64,000 nucleotides of DNA from Poronia punctata. Taxonomy: Eukaryota; Ascomycota; Sordariomycetes; Xylariales; Xylariaceae. The notes under the pieces were generated by a model. The model saw only the letters and a list, made by a program, of their open reading frames with translations, ran no database searches and had not been told where the DNA came from. Positions 48,003 through 58,988 of this stretch are shown one piece after another. The DNA lies in contig MU401503.1 of assembly GCA_022579005.1 (NCBI GenBank), positions 82,875 to 146,874 on the forward strand, in the 5' to 3' direction. The first letter of the stretch is position 1. The number at the start of each line of letters is the position of its first letter. The translations under genes were made by a program, and so were the position numbers.

Positions 48003-49855
48003 TTTGTTTCTGTTGTTATGGTGTTCTGTGCTAGTTTCATCAAGAATAGAGGATGTGGTTTGGGAGACTGGATAGTGCTGCTGTGATACTAAAGCGTTGA
48101 CTGCCTTTTCACATCGAAAGAACACGACGAGTTCCTAGACTTATATACTTACCTCGACCTCTTAACAAACAGGCATCCGCCGTCTTCTTGCTGTATCCTT
48201 TTCCTCCGGATGATGATGACATGCTACGTCACTCCGTTTACCCATCGAGATGTCAACAACAACAACATACGCTCATTGTCCAGATACAGAAATCTCCGGA
48301 CGTCGGAAACATATCAGCAGACATACTGGAATGCTATCTCACTGGTTGCCATGCTCTCGTCTTGTATGGAAAGGGCGATAGGATCGGTGATAGTCTGGTT
48401 CAAGAGAATTGTCCGCCTCTGGTTGAACATAACCGGTTCGGTTCCCATATTCTGTACCGGAGTGAATCGGTGTTCGGATATGCATAGGTACCTACAATCC
48501 TGATGACTTAAAACCTACTCGTAGGTGGTGGCCTTGTTTGGGAAAAGCCACCGTCACAGTTCTAGCTCAAATGAGGTCAAGATTGGTGTCGATGTCTGCT
48601 CGCCCGGTCTAACTGCCTTTGTATACGAGCTTTTGGCGTAGTGTTAATATGGATTTAGTGTTGTAATTCTGATCTGTGAGAGGCTGAGACTGAGAGTCAT
48701 AGGCACACGGTGTTGCAGTGACATGCTGCGCTTGCCCACCTCTGATCTTCACTGATACCTTGCTGTCAGTCAGTCAGTCAGTCAGTCTGTCTGTCTGTCT
48801 GTCTGTTACCTCTTTTTCCACTTCATTCTTTCTGGTGGCGCCGAGGATGCCTCCTAGGGAGAGTCCATATGCCTACCCCGCGATACGTGTAGCTTGTCAT
48901 GGCCGTGTGTCTGTCTAACTTGAGGAACCCCAATGCATCAGGTTAGATGTAGTTTCACTCATCTGCATGGTTCTTCCGAATACCTACCCACCCGCTGGCG
49001 CGCTTGATTGCAATGCAAGGAAGATCTCCTAGGCTCTATCTAATACCAAGGCAAGAAACGTGATGGTTGAGGTTGGGGAAGACGTGACATCTTAGGTAAG
49101 CGCGTACTCGTACAGTTTAGCTGCATAATTAAATGGGCTGCACCATGACGAATCTGTCAGCTACTTTAGCCACTACAAAACCCACGGAAACCTCAGCTAG
49201 CCACTACAACTCGGAAACCGGAACCAAAATAAAGCATATTCAGGAACTCTTTTCTCCTTTTTCTGATCTACCTTGCTGATGATCAAGATCCGACGGGAGC
49301 TCCCGTCTAGGCGCCCGGGGGAAAACGTGCCATGGTTCGATCCGTGAGCTGGAGAGACGGTTCGTTGTTACCTACCACCTCATTGATTGCACCCATCGTG
49401 TTTAAAGGGGGTCTCTATTACCTAATGTCCATGGCAATGGACCAAAACTTTTGATGTATCACGACCATTGTATCATGTTGTACGGATGGTCAAGGTGGGA
49501 TATCAACCCTTATGGCCATCATCGTGACCCTGGGCGCTGGAAGGCTACTAAGGAATATTGCTAATAGTAACCACACGACGACCGTGACCACACTGTACCA
49601 CAAATACCTACGAGTAATTCGCAAGTAATAATCAATGGACTAACAGGCAGGTTGCATATATGGGATGATCATGACATCTCGATACGCCGCTACGACAAGC
49701 CAAGCCGTGCCGATACATCGTAGATTGTACGTTTAATGCTGGTTGATCGATTGAAAAGGGAATCCTATACGCCTCTAGGCTCGATACTCGCTTCGGCTTC
49801 TCTCTATGCCCGGAACCTCAAATGTATAAACTCGTCCATGTCATACGCATACAAA
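48003..49855. other. Intergenic: lipase promoter and puf6 3' flank
   Basis: 1.85 kb without a supported gene. Holds the CAGT/CTGT microsatellite and TACTCGTA/TACGAGTA copies at about 48515, 49103 and 49609. Confidence 0.55.
48763..48806 (+). repeat. Compound (CAGT)n-(CTGT)n microsatellite
   Basis: About five CAGT units pass directly into about five CTGT units in non-coding DNA, a single-base change in the repeat unit. Confidence 0.9.
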
Positions 49856-52013
49856 TCAACCCAACTTTTCCAATAACAGCTTTGAGCCCATATTACCCAT
49901 GGGCCTCTCCTTGGACGCGCCTTTCTTGCCTTTCTTTGCTGGCTTGTCATCTTCCTTGACGGCCTCCTTCGCCGCCTTCTGTTCTGGGGTCTCCTCAGTC
50001 GCCGCCTTTTGGAGCTGCTTCTTGTGCTTCTTCAACGTCTGCCTTAATTCATCACCATGTGAGAAATCTTCCGCTTCAAGCAGATTGAGCACAACAAAAG
50101 AGCTCGGCCCTGTCGCCCATGACATGATATGCTCCTTGATGACCGGATACAATACATCGGCAAAATGTAGCGGCGGGTCGCAAGGTATGACCTTGCGTGT
50201 TGCCTTGTCGAAACGTCCACCTGATATGAGCGTCTTGAACATGCGCCCACCGTGGGGACTCTTCGAGATATGGGGCACAGGCGTCACAGCAACGCTCAAC
50301 GCTTCTTCACCAGCCTCCTCTGGTTCTGCATCTGGGTCGCCTCCAGCTGTGGATGCCACCGCTTCCAGCGCCGCAGTCTTATCCCCAAAGCAGGAGAGAA
50401 GGGCTTCGGTGACTAACTGGCAGCCAAATGAAGTCGCTATTAAGTCTTCTGGCGAGGAGGCTATAGCAGCTAATAATGAAGGCGACATCGCTGTAACCAG
50501 TTCTTTCCGGCGAAGTTCTGGGTCCTTCTTGCTCGTAGTTTTCCGGAGTTCCCAGACCTGCTCCAGTAATTCGAGGTCGCCAGCATGGCTCGCATCAAAA
50601 AGCGACTTGCTCGCACCTTCAAGCAAGTAGCGTATCGTTAACCTAGCGTTGGGGTCGTTGGCTAGAGAAACTACATTGGAAACCTCGTTTTCCTCCGACT
50701 TGCCCAGTAACTCGGTGATGATGGATTTCGATGTTAGAACGGTATCATCGATTGTGTCGTAAGCGGTAAGGATGATAAGATGGCCGTGAGGATCGGAGGA
50801 CATCAGTTGGAATGTGTCTTTATATGTTCTCAATATCTGTTTCCGGTCCTTGGCTGTGCCATGGGCAAGAAGCAGACATACAAGACGAGCGCCGAATTTG
50901 GTGAAGCCCATATTCTTGAGCAGATCGCCGTTCTCATCTTCCTTGATCATCTCCATATATTCCTTGGCTTCTTCGGAGCCCGGCTTCAGGTTTGTGTAAT
51001 ACTGGTACATGGCGTCATGCAGCATAGTGAAACCAGTCATCTTCTTCTGGATCAGCTGGTTTGTCAAGTCCAGGAGGTATCTCATGATGGGTGTTCGTTT
51101 GCTTGGCTCCTTTTCCAGGATTTCCGAGAGTTCGGCAGTCGGCGTAGCATCGTCCTTTTCTGCTTTGGTACCGAAGAGGAAGGTATCTGGACCGTACCAC
51201 TCCCTGAGCAGGATAGCCTTTTGCTCTTTAGAAGCGACGCCTCGATATATATCATCGAGGATCCACGAGGCCTCAGGGTGGTTGATCATCTTTCGAACAC
51301 GGCCGTAGAATTCGGGGACGATCATATCGCGAACCTCCTTATCACCTTCGACGATGAGCTTGCCTATCAAAAACTTGGCGTACCTGCTTTCCGCTAGCAG
51401 TGCATAGGTGCCTTGAAGCTCTTTCGCAATCATCTTCCGCCTCTCTGGTGTCGAGTACTTGATGGCTGTTTGTACAACGCGAACCGCATCGTGTTTAAGC
51501 ACAAAGTCCTTCATGCGCCCGGTGGTGATGGAGAAGAGCTCCTCGACAAGCTTGACCCTTTCCTCCTTGGGCACATGTGACTTTCGGCGTAGTCTCTCCC
51601 AGAGCTTCTTAGCTCTTTGTAGTTCATCTGCTAGCGGTTTGTTGGCCTTCCGATCTTGTGCAAGTTGTCTCTGCTTGATATGCGATTCTCGCGAGTTTTG
51701 TCCTTTCGAGAATGTCAGTGCCGGGCCGCCCGTAATGTCTAGGGGAAGAAGCGCATTTACCTTTTTCAAAGACTTTGCCAGCCTGGCCATTTTGATTATT
51801 TGATCGATCATTTCCGTTCTGGCTCTTGCCTCCATTCAATTGCGCACCGCCCTCTTCGTCAGAGACATCACCACTGTCGTCATTGTCGCTTATACTGGCT
51901 TCTTCTTCTTTGGGAGGCGGCGGGCGTTTCTCAAATTTCGGCTTCTTGCTTGAGGCGTCTTTTGAACGACTAGGGAGTTTCCTCTTGTTTCCGGAATCGG
52001 TTTTAGGCGCCAT
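49856..52013 (-). CDS. puf6: Pumilio-family ribosome biogenesis factor Puf6
   Basis: Two exons, 52013-51761 and 51702-49856, give 699 aa. The 58-nt intron (GTAAAT donor, CACTGAC branch, GAAAG acceptor) joins QAGKVFEKG to QNSRESHIKQRQLAQDRKAN. The N-terminus is basic and Lys-rich with an acidic patch. It is followed by the Puf6/CPL array of helical repeats (for example DAVRVVQTAIKY, RYAKFLIGKLI, FGARLVCLLLAHG, HGHLIILTAYD) and the CPL end, with PMGNMGSKLLLEKLG at the C-terminus. Puf6 acts in the nucleolus on 7S-to-5.8S processing and 60S assembly, with Loc1 and the Rpl43 chaperone function, and in yeast it also represses ASH1 mRNA. It shares a 434-bp divergent upstream region with gir2. Confidence 0.93.
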
Positions 52014-52447
52014 GACTTCAGATTGTTGTATATATTACTGTAAGGGAAGTTTGAAGTCCCTACCGAATACACAAGCGCGAGATTGCAGACGACCTGGAAA
52101 TTTCACGGCAGAATAAAAATAGTAGACCTTGAAAATTGGGCGGTGAACCAGATTTGGAGATGTTGCCAAGCATGCTAATGACTTTTACCCCACTATCGAT
52201 AGCGCAGATAGGTGGTGCAGGGGGGCCTTTATTGCCGGAAAAGCAGCATATCCCCCGCCAATGTACATGCTAAACAAGGATCCATCTGGATTTCTGAGGG
52301 TACAGCTCCTGGGTACTTGGATACACCTACAAAACCGGGAGAGAATGATTGGAGATATACTCTACATAATAAACCCCAAGGCCAGAGTTCTTTTGCGTTT
52401 TCGGTCAATTAATATTTGTGCTCGGGAAAATAAAAACTACTTTCAAG
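52014..52447. promoter_or_regulatory. Shared divergent promoter of puf6 (-) and gir2 (+)
   Basis: 434 bp separate the two start codons. A 10-bp palindrome CTATCGATAG lies at 52193-52202, about 180 bp from the puf6 ATG and 245 bp from the gir2 ATG. Promoter function is inferred from layout only. Confidence 0.6.
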
Positions 52448-53235
52448 ATGGGCAAAGAGGAGCAGGTAGAAGAGCGCGAGGTTCTCGACTCCATATTTCC
52501 TGAAGAAATTACAGGTCCGTCTTCACACATTGCGCTCGACCCCGCCATATGCGACATTCTCCTAAATTGTGTATTGACGATGTCGCCGTTCCGCGCCCTT
52601 TCCAAACAGATATATCAGAAAACGAGTACCGCATAACCGTGAAGCTTAACCCGCCCGAGGATAACAATGACGAAGAGCCCCTCGAGCCGCCGACGCTGAT
52701 CCTGCACGTGCGGTATCCGGACGACTATCCGGATGTGGCGCCGATACTAGACATATCAGCCCCAGCGAACGCGCCGCCACACCCGCTATTCTCCGTCTCG
52801 GGCGACAAGGAGCAGCTGCTCAAGGGTCTCGATGACACGGTCCAGGAGAATCTGGGCATGGCCATGGTGTTCTCGCTGGTCACGACGCTGACGGAACTCG
52901 CCGAGCAGCTGATGGCTGAGCGCAAGGATGCGGTCGAACGTGTGAGGGAAGAGGCGTTGCTGGCGGCTGAACGGGAGGAGAATAAGAAATTCCACGGCAC
53001 GCCTGTTACGCCCGAGACGTTCCTCAAGTGGCGTGAGGGGTTCATGCGCGAAATGGAGGAGGAGCGGCAGCGAGAGGAGGAGGAGAGGCTCGCAGAGCTC
53101 AAGAAGGCAAAGATTAAGGAGGCCCCCAAACTCACGGGAAGGCAACTCTGGGAGCGCGGTCTTGTTGGTAAGATTGAAGAGGAAGATGACGATGTCCCCG
53201 TAGAGCAGGTAGAGAAGCTCAAGATCGCGGCATAA
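52448..53235 (+). CDS. gir2: RWD-domain translation regulator Gir2
   Basis: Two exons, 52448-52514 and 52610-53235, give 230 aa. The 95-nt intron joins EVLDSIFPEEIT to DISENEYRITVKL inside the RWD domain (residues about 5-115), which continues through PTLILHVRYPDDYPDVAP. An acidic, Glu/Arg-rich helix follows (about residues 125-200), then a short C-terminal GRQLWERGLVGKIEE element. In yeast, Gir2 binds the Rbg2 GTPase and Gcn1 through its RWD domain and so tunes the general amino acid control response on ribosomes. The donor is GTCCGT, a weaker match, but the join is forced by the domain. Confidence 0.92.
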
Positions 53236-53545
53236 AAAAAGAGGATGAGTGAACAAATGGGATAGGTCGGAGAACTTCGTCGCTCAATGTTAGCTATGGC
53301 GATATTTTAGCATTTGCACGGAGTTTTGGCGCATTGGAAACACAAATACAAAGGGACTTTTTGTCATCATATCTCAAAAAACGCGCTCTAAGACATCTGT
53401 CTATCTACCCCTCCGAACATTGGAATAAACTGCCTATTTTAGACTCCGAACTCCAGTGTCATGCTTGAATCATTAGAACGCCCTGATTTTGTGGTATCTT
53501 CTCGTTCGACTTGTCGTTGCGCTACTATGGACAAATCATCCCTCC
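53236..53545. other. Short convergent intergenic region, gir2 / acl4
   Basis: 310 bases, 3' flanks only. Nothing else seen. Confidence 0.7.
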
Positions 53546-54739
53546 CTATTCCTGCATCTCCTCATCACTCTCATCGTCTTCCCAGTCGTCGCCATCATCG
53601 TCCTCCATTTGTCCAGCTGGCGCCTCTCCGAGCTCCTTTGCAATTGCAGCGAGAAGCTCCTTGGCGTGCTCCCCTAACCGCTCATCTTCGTAATCTTGTA
53701 AGGCGTAGAGGTGAAGGCATTGGTTCAACCAGACTCTGCTAGAAATCCACGAGGCCTTCCAGTCGTCTTCGGCCTTTTGCTCTTTCTGCTTCTCACCCAT
53801 AACATAGAGACCCCAACCACCTAGATACCATACCTCCACGCTCTGGTCGTCCTCGCCGACAAGGCGCTCCAATACCTCAATCGCCTCTTGTTCCATCTCG
53901 ACCTCCATTAATAACCTCGCCAGAGCAACTCGACTAGGAAAGTCCGGCACGGCCGGATCTTCAGGCACCAAGTCTTTCCACAACTCGAGACTCCGACTCA
54001 ACGCTGCTTTCGCGTCATCGAATCTAGACTGCGAGATGCGCACGTTGGCCAGCGTCTGCCACGTCTCGGCAAAGTCGGGCGCGACCATGGTAGCCTCTGT
54101 AGTGAGGGCCTCGCAGCGCTGCTCGGCGTCCTCTTCCCACGAGAGATCCGTCATGTAGACCTCTGTGACAGAGCAAAGCGTCATAGCCAACTTCTTCCTC
54201 AGCTCGTCAAGCGCTATCGTCTGTTCGTCGGTCGACTTGCCATTGCCACTGCCATTGCCCTTGCCCTTGCCCTTCCCTAGCGCATCCTCGAGCGCTTGAA
54301 TCTGGCCCCTCAGCGCCGTAGCGCCTTTCTCAAACCAATGCACGCTATCCTTGCCGCCCTCCTCACTCAGCTGCGCCAGCGTGAGGAACTTCTCCGGCCC
54401 ACCGCCTACGCTCTCGGCCTTGGCACCATCCTGATCGATCGCGACCGCGCGGAGGAGGAAGGCGCGCGCCGTGTCGAAGTCGCCGAGCTCGAGGTTGACC
54501 AGTCCGAGGAAGTTCAGAGCGCACAGCGCGTCGTCGCTACCGGGCGACGAGTTCTCGAGGGCCTTTTCGGCTAGCGTGGCCGCGTCTTGTACATTGCCTG
54601 CTTGGAGCTGGAATTCGGCCGCCTTGACGAGGACTTGCGGGGATACGGCTTTGTCCGAGCTGTCTCCGGCGGCGGCGGCGCGCGAAATTGCGCCCTTGCC
54701 CGATTTTTTCGACTTCTTCTCTGGACGCCGAGGTGCCAT
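53546..54739 (-). CDS. acl4: Acl4-like TPR chaperone of ribosomal protein L4
   Basis: Single exon, 397 aa, ATG at 54739. A short basic start is followed by TPR-like helical pairs throughout, for example AAEFQLQAGNVQDAATLAEK, FLGLVNLELGDFDTARAFLL and TWQTLANVRISQSRFDDAKA. A Gly/Lys/Asn-rich loop (about residues 157-168) interrupts them. The C-terminus is strongly acidic (EDDDGDDWEDDESDEE). In yeast Acl4 captures newly made Rpl4 and escorts it to pre-60S particles; TPRs plus an acidic tail match that protein. Other TPR proteins cannot be fully excluded. A TTATCGATAA palindrome lies about 100 bp upstream. Confidence 0.85.
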   Translation of the reverse strand: MAPRRPEKKSKKSGKGAISRAAAAGDSSDKAVSPQVLVKAAEFQLQAGNVQDAATLAEKALENSSPGSDDALCALNFLGLVNLELGDFDTARAFLLRAVAIDQDGAKAESVGGGPEKFLTLAQLSEEGGKDSVHWFEKGATALRGQIQALEDALGKGKGKGNGSGNGKSTDEQTIALDELRKKLAMTLCSVTEVYMTDLSWEEDAEQRCEALTTEATMVAPDFAETWQTLANVRISQSRFDDAKAALSRSLELWKDLVPEDPAVPDFPSRVALARLLMEVEMEQEAIEVLERLVGEDDQSVEVWYLGGWGLYVMGEKQKEQKAEDDWKASWISSRVWLNQCLHLYALQDYEDERLGEHAKELLAAIAKELGEAPAGQMEDDDGDDWEDDESDEEMQE

Positions 54740-55254
54740 GGTTCACTTGTTGTTTATTTTATCAATGAGACCGAGCTGGAAGTGAGCGTTCGATAAGGTC
54801 TGTAGTTGGTATTCTGTACTGGTACAGCATAGAAAAATTATTATCGATAAGGGATGTCATTGCAAGTTGGAGGAAGTTCAGCATGGGTAGCTCAGTGCCC
54901 CGCGTTCGGCCCGCCCTCTGGTGGGTTCCCGCTTTAACACCCCTTTTCCTGGAAACTTTCTCTACTGGTAGGAATTCTATATGATTTAGGATTATTTATG
55001 CAAAGTACATTTTTTTCGCAGAGAGGTTTGGTCTTAAATACCTATTCACCCTTTAGACGAGGATGCAATTATTACACGAAAGTTCGACTACGATACGAAC
55101 ATCGAGTGCAGTTTTGTATCGCCCGGCAAATCCCCATGTGGCGGCTATATTTTACCCCTTTTCCCATTAGTACTGAGAGACGTTCTACATTCTCCACGAG
55201 CTCTTTGCTTCGTGGGCAGATACAACCAGTAATGCATTGTCATCATCTTCCTAT
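54740..55254. other. Intergenic: acl4 promoter and ade2 3' flank
   Basis: Contains TTATCGATAA at 54841-54850. No gene seen. Confidence 0.6.
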
Positions 55255-57808
55255 CTAGCTACGCTTTGTGGTTAGATATTGTTGCCATCCTATAGATAGC
55301 ATCGTCTTATCTTTGGCCAGCACTTCATTCTTCATCTTCTCCTGGTACGCCTTCATCTTTTCCAAATACTCGGGGAATGCGGCGCCTAGTATCCGAACCG
55401 CCAAAAGGGCGGCGTTGGTAGAGTTTCCTATGCCCACCTGTAGGACGTCACAAGTTAGCGTTATTCGTATACGTAAAAAGCTACAGGAGATAATCCCTAG
55501 AGCCTGACGAATACAACCAGCATAGAGGTGGGATTTGGAATCACATACTGTTGCGCAGGGGATCCCGCGAGGCATCTGGACAATGGAGAGTAGACTGTCC
55601 ATTCCATCGAGGACGCTAGCCCTAACAGGAACCCCTATGACGGGAAGTGCCACTTCACTGGCAACCATTCCAGGAAGACTAGAGTGTTTCTAGAGTTAGC
55701 GGTATATTCGAAATTGACGTGGTTTGAAACGTAGTAGAAATGGAAGCATTCGACAAAAGCATCGTGAAAGGGTAAGAGAGGCAGTGAACCACCCCTACTC
55801 GCATGTCTGGTCCGCTCTCACGCAATTTACTTTGATAGGAATTCGTCACTTACTGAGCGGCACCCCCAGCTAAACCAGCGAAGTATATGTCAGCAAAGGT
55901 TCGAAACTGGCAGATGAAAAGGGGCCTGTAGACAACCGTTCCCTCTCGTCTAGGGGGGATATAGCTTGTGAACTGGCTGACTTACCGGCTGCGATAATCA
56001 CCTTACAACCTGACTTGCTCATCTCGTCGGCAAACTGCATCATATGGTGAGGCGTACGATGCGCTGACGTGATACGAACGACGAAGGGAACTTCGAAATC
56101 TTCCAATATCTTGAGGCCGGCCTTGAGAGTCTCCAGGTCTAACGCTGGCGTGTTAGCGAAGGGCTCATACATACTTTGTATTGAATAAAAGAGAGCAGAG
56201 GTAAGATGACTTCTTAGAAAGCGTACGAAAATCTTAGAGACTAACCTGAATCTGAGCCCATTGTAACTGCTACTAATGGCGTAGGCGTGGATTTCGATTC
56301 CGACTGGATCTCCTCCGTTGACCCAATCCGCTCTGCTCTGATTTGATCCATAGCCTGGACAAGACCGCCGACCCGCTCCGCAAGCTGTTCGACAGAAGAT
56401 TGGCCCCAAGCGGTTATGTGCCCAATCTTCCGCCCGGGCTTCGACTCCTTTCCATATAGATGCAAAGCCGCGTTGGCATGCGGATGGTAAAAGTCGTTCG
56501 TGAGCTCGACGAGCTTGTCATGTGAGTTGGGTTTTGCGCCGCCGAGTATATTCAACATAATAGCGGAGGGGAACTGAGGGATGAAGGAGAAATCTGGAGA
56601 GGGTACTCGATCTAATATGGCGTCTAGCTGGGCTCGGAACTGGGATCTCTGTGGCACCAGCTCTATGCTTAAATGGCCGGAGTTGTGCGGCCGAGGGGCA
56701 ACCTAAAATTCACAGTCAGAACTATACATGCGCATTTCGTACCAGCCATATCAAGGGGTAAAAGTAAGAAGAGAGGAAATGTGTGAACTTGCCTCATTGA
56801 TAAGAATCTCATCATCGACCAGGAACATTTCAACAGCAAATACACCTCTTCCCCATAGCTGGCTAACCACATCGCAAGCCGCCTTCTGAGCCTTCTTTAT
56901 GATCTGCTCAGCAACATTGCGGGGTGGGAAGAAAACCTTGATGATGTTAAATTTATATAAGCCCAGAATCCCGTAAGAGGGTCGGGTACCACATACCTTG
57001 GTGCAAATGCTGTCCTCGTGGATAGTTTCCACCACAGGATACGGATAGACCTTCTTCAAGTTGCCTTCATCATCTTCGGTCCGCATCACCATAGCCGCCA
57101 ACTCCATTCGAAACGGCACGAATTTCTCGGCGTAGAGAGGCTGGTTGCCCATTTGCGCAGCAGCGTTCTCGACATCCTCGGGGCCGCCGACTTTGTAATT
57201 TCCACGGCCATCGTACGACCCCTTGCTGGCCTTCAACATGAAGGGATAACCAAAAACCTTTCCGGCCCGTTCCATGGATGGGATGCGATTGTCCCCGTCC
57301 TCGATTCCCATGTGAGGCCCAATCGGTAGCTTATTCTTCGCAAAGTACTCCTTTTGCTGGAATTTGTCCTGTATCAGGCGCAAGGTCTTGTATGAGGGGT
57401 GGACGGGCACCCGCTTCATGTAGGTGCCATTTCCATCTGGTGAGGGCACCTCAACGCCTTTGGTCGCGATTTCCTCCAAAATATCGCACTCTACATGTTC
57501 AATTTCGACGGTCAGAACATCGCAACGAGAGGCCAGCGATTTGATCTTTTCGGGATCTTTGAATGACCCCGTAACGTGGAGATCGTTGTGATTAACCTGC
57601 TTGGCGGGGCAGTTCTCTGCATCCAGTACCGCTACAGTTATTCCCAGCGGAGCGGCAGCTTGACATAACATTTGGCCCAATTGGCCTTGCGTTTTGTCAT
57701 CATCGTTAGCATTTGATGTCCTGTTATGGCAGCCTGCACCTTTATACAAAAATCATGAACGAGCTACTCACCCCCACCAAGGAGACCGATGACCGGATTT
57801 TGTGCCAT
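55255..57808 (-). CDS. ade2: Phosphoribosylaminoimidazole carboxylase (Ade2, PurK-PurE fusion)
   Basis: Eight exons: 57808-57772, 57685-56997, 56936-56793, 56702-56246, 56138-55986, 55869-55854, 55678-55549 and 55437-55255, giving 602 aa. The N-terminal PurK-like ATP-grasp part starts with [14 protein letters not shown], has the [18 protein letters not shown]-binding loop and [14 protein letters not shown]. The C-terminal PurE part has [36 protein letters not shown] and [12 protein letters not shown]. The enzyme carboxylates aminoimidazole ribonucleotide in purine synthesis; loss gives red adenine auxotrophs in yeast. Two splicing oddities were seen. The third intron (56792-56703) uses a GC donor (GCAAGT), and exon 6 is only 16 nt, encoding part of the GGAAH core. 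All joins keep the frame. Confidence 0.95.
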
Positions 57809-58988
57809 GATGTAGCTACAGGGACAAAAGACAGCCTTTGCGATTATATCGAACGAGGGAGGCTATGAGAATGCTTGACTTTCCGAGGTTAATCTGGACA
57901 AGAGGATAATTCTGGATAATCAACGAGGTCGAATAAGATGTCCCACCGCCGTTTTAAGTGTGACGCAAAGGTCGAATGGCCGTCTTTCGGATGCGGATTC
58001 TTGGTGGGAGGATGTCCATGACAGTGGGGTTGTGACAGTTTGTTCCTACGGCTAGCGGGGTCATTATGCTTTTCAAGTTAGCTTCATTGAATGGCTGAAA
58101 TATTTTCATCCTTTCAGATCAACTTTAGATCCTTCTTAAATATTTTCATAGTTTCTCATCATATACCTTCGTTAAAGTGGACATGCCTCATATTTCGTAA
58201 AGTTGATTTCAAGGCATTGGTTCAGGGTTTGGATGTTGAGGCAATGAGTAAAGCGATGAGTGAACACCAAGACTCCACTCTTTGTTAGTACTAGTACTTT
58301 GTTCTCGCATGTGGCCTCGAAATGAATACAAGACTCTAAGTTATGTAAGTGCTACGGCAAAGAAGTATTCATAAGAGACGGCATTTTTGTCCTCATTCTC
58401 ATTTGAATGATCTTCTGGTACAATGCGCTTGTTCCTACCCAGAGCTTTAGCACCTTCGGTCCGAAACAAAAGGCATGGTTAATAGGGATGCTATAGGAAT
58501 GACATCCCTACATGTGTCGTCCCTGATATCGGTCATTGTTCAGACTGTATAGCTGTTCTGGTTTGTACCCCCCTCGAATCGACAATACACCTCGAATCGA
58601 CAATGCAACAGTTCTTCCTGTCTGCATTCCTTTTACGTCCTATTGGCAACGCCATTATTGTTTTTCCAAATGTATAGAAAGTTGGTACACGAGAACAGTC
58701 ACATTGTTAGTAGCCCTTGATAATGGACTCGGATGTCTATACTATACACCTGCAAGTTCGTTACCAAACATGAGCCCTTGATAATGGATAACAGATTCTT
58801 TGAATACCCCTACAGACATCGAAGAGATTCGGTTCCTCGATAGCATACACATGTGTATAAATAATCAAGATGGCTTCCAGCTATTGCAACATTCTTCTCT
58901 TCCCTCATCCACTCACCAGCAGAAACAACAACAAACTCACACTCAACAACACAACTCATACTCAACCAACACATCCACCACGTCAACA
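57809..58988. other. Divergent intergenic region, ade2 (-) / hypothetical gene (+)
   Basis: No gene seen. A tandem CCTCGAATCGACAAT-like pair lies at about 58574-58605. It should hold both promoters. Confidence 0.55.

Noticed and set aside
48003..48125. N-terminal extension of the lipase frame to 48125
   Set aside because: It begins with GTG, has no ATG, and lipase family proteins of this kind start near the ATG at 48002.
49330..49350. GGTTCGATCC resembling a tRNA B box
   Set aside because: One base short of the consensus loop and no cloverleaf can be built around it.
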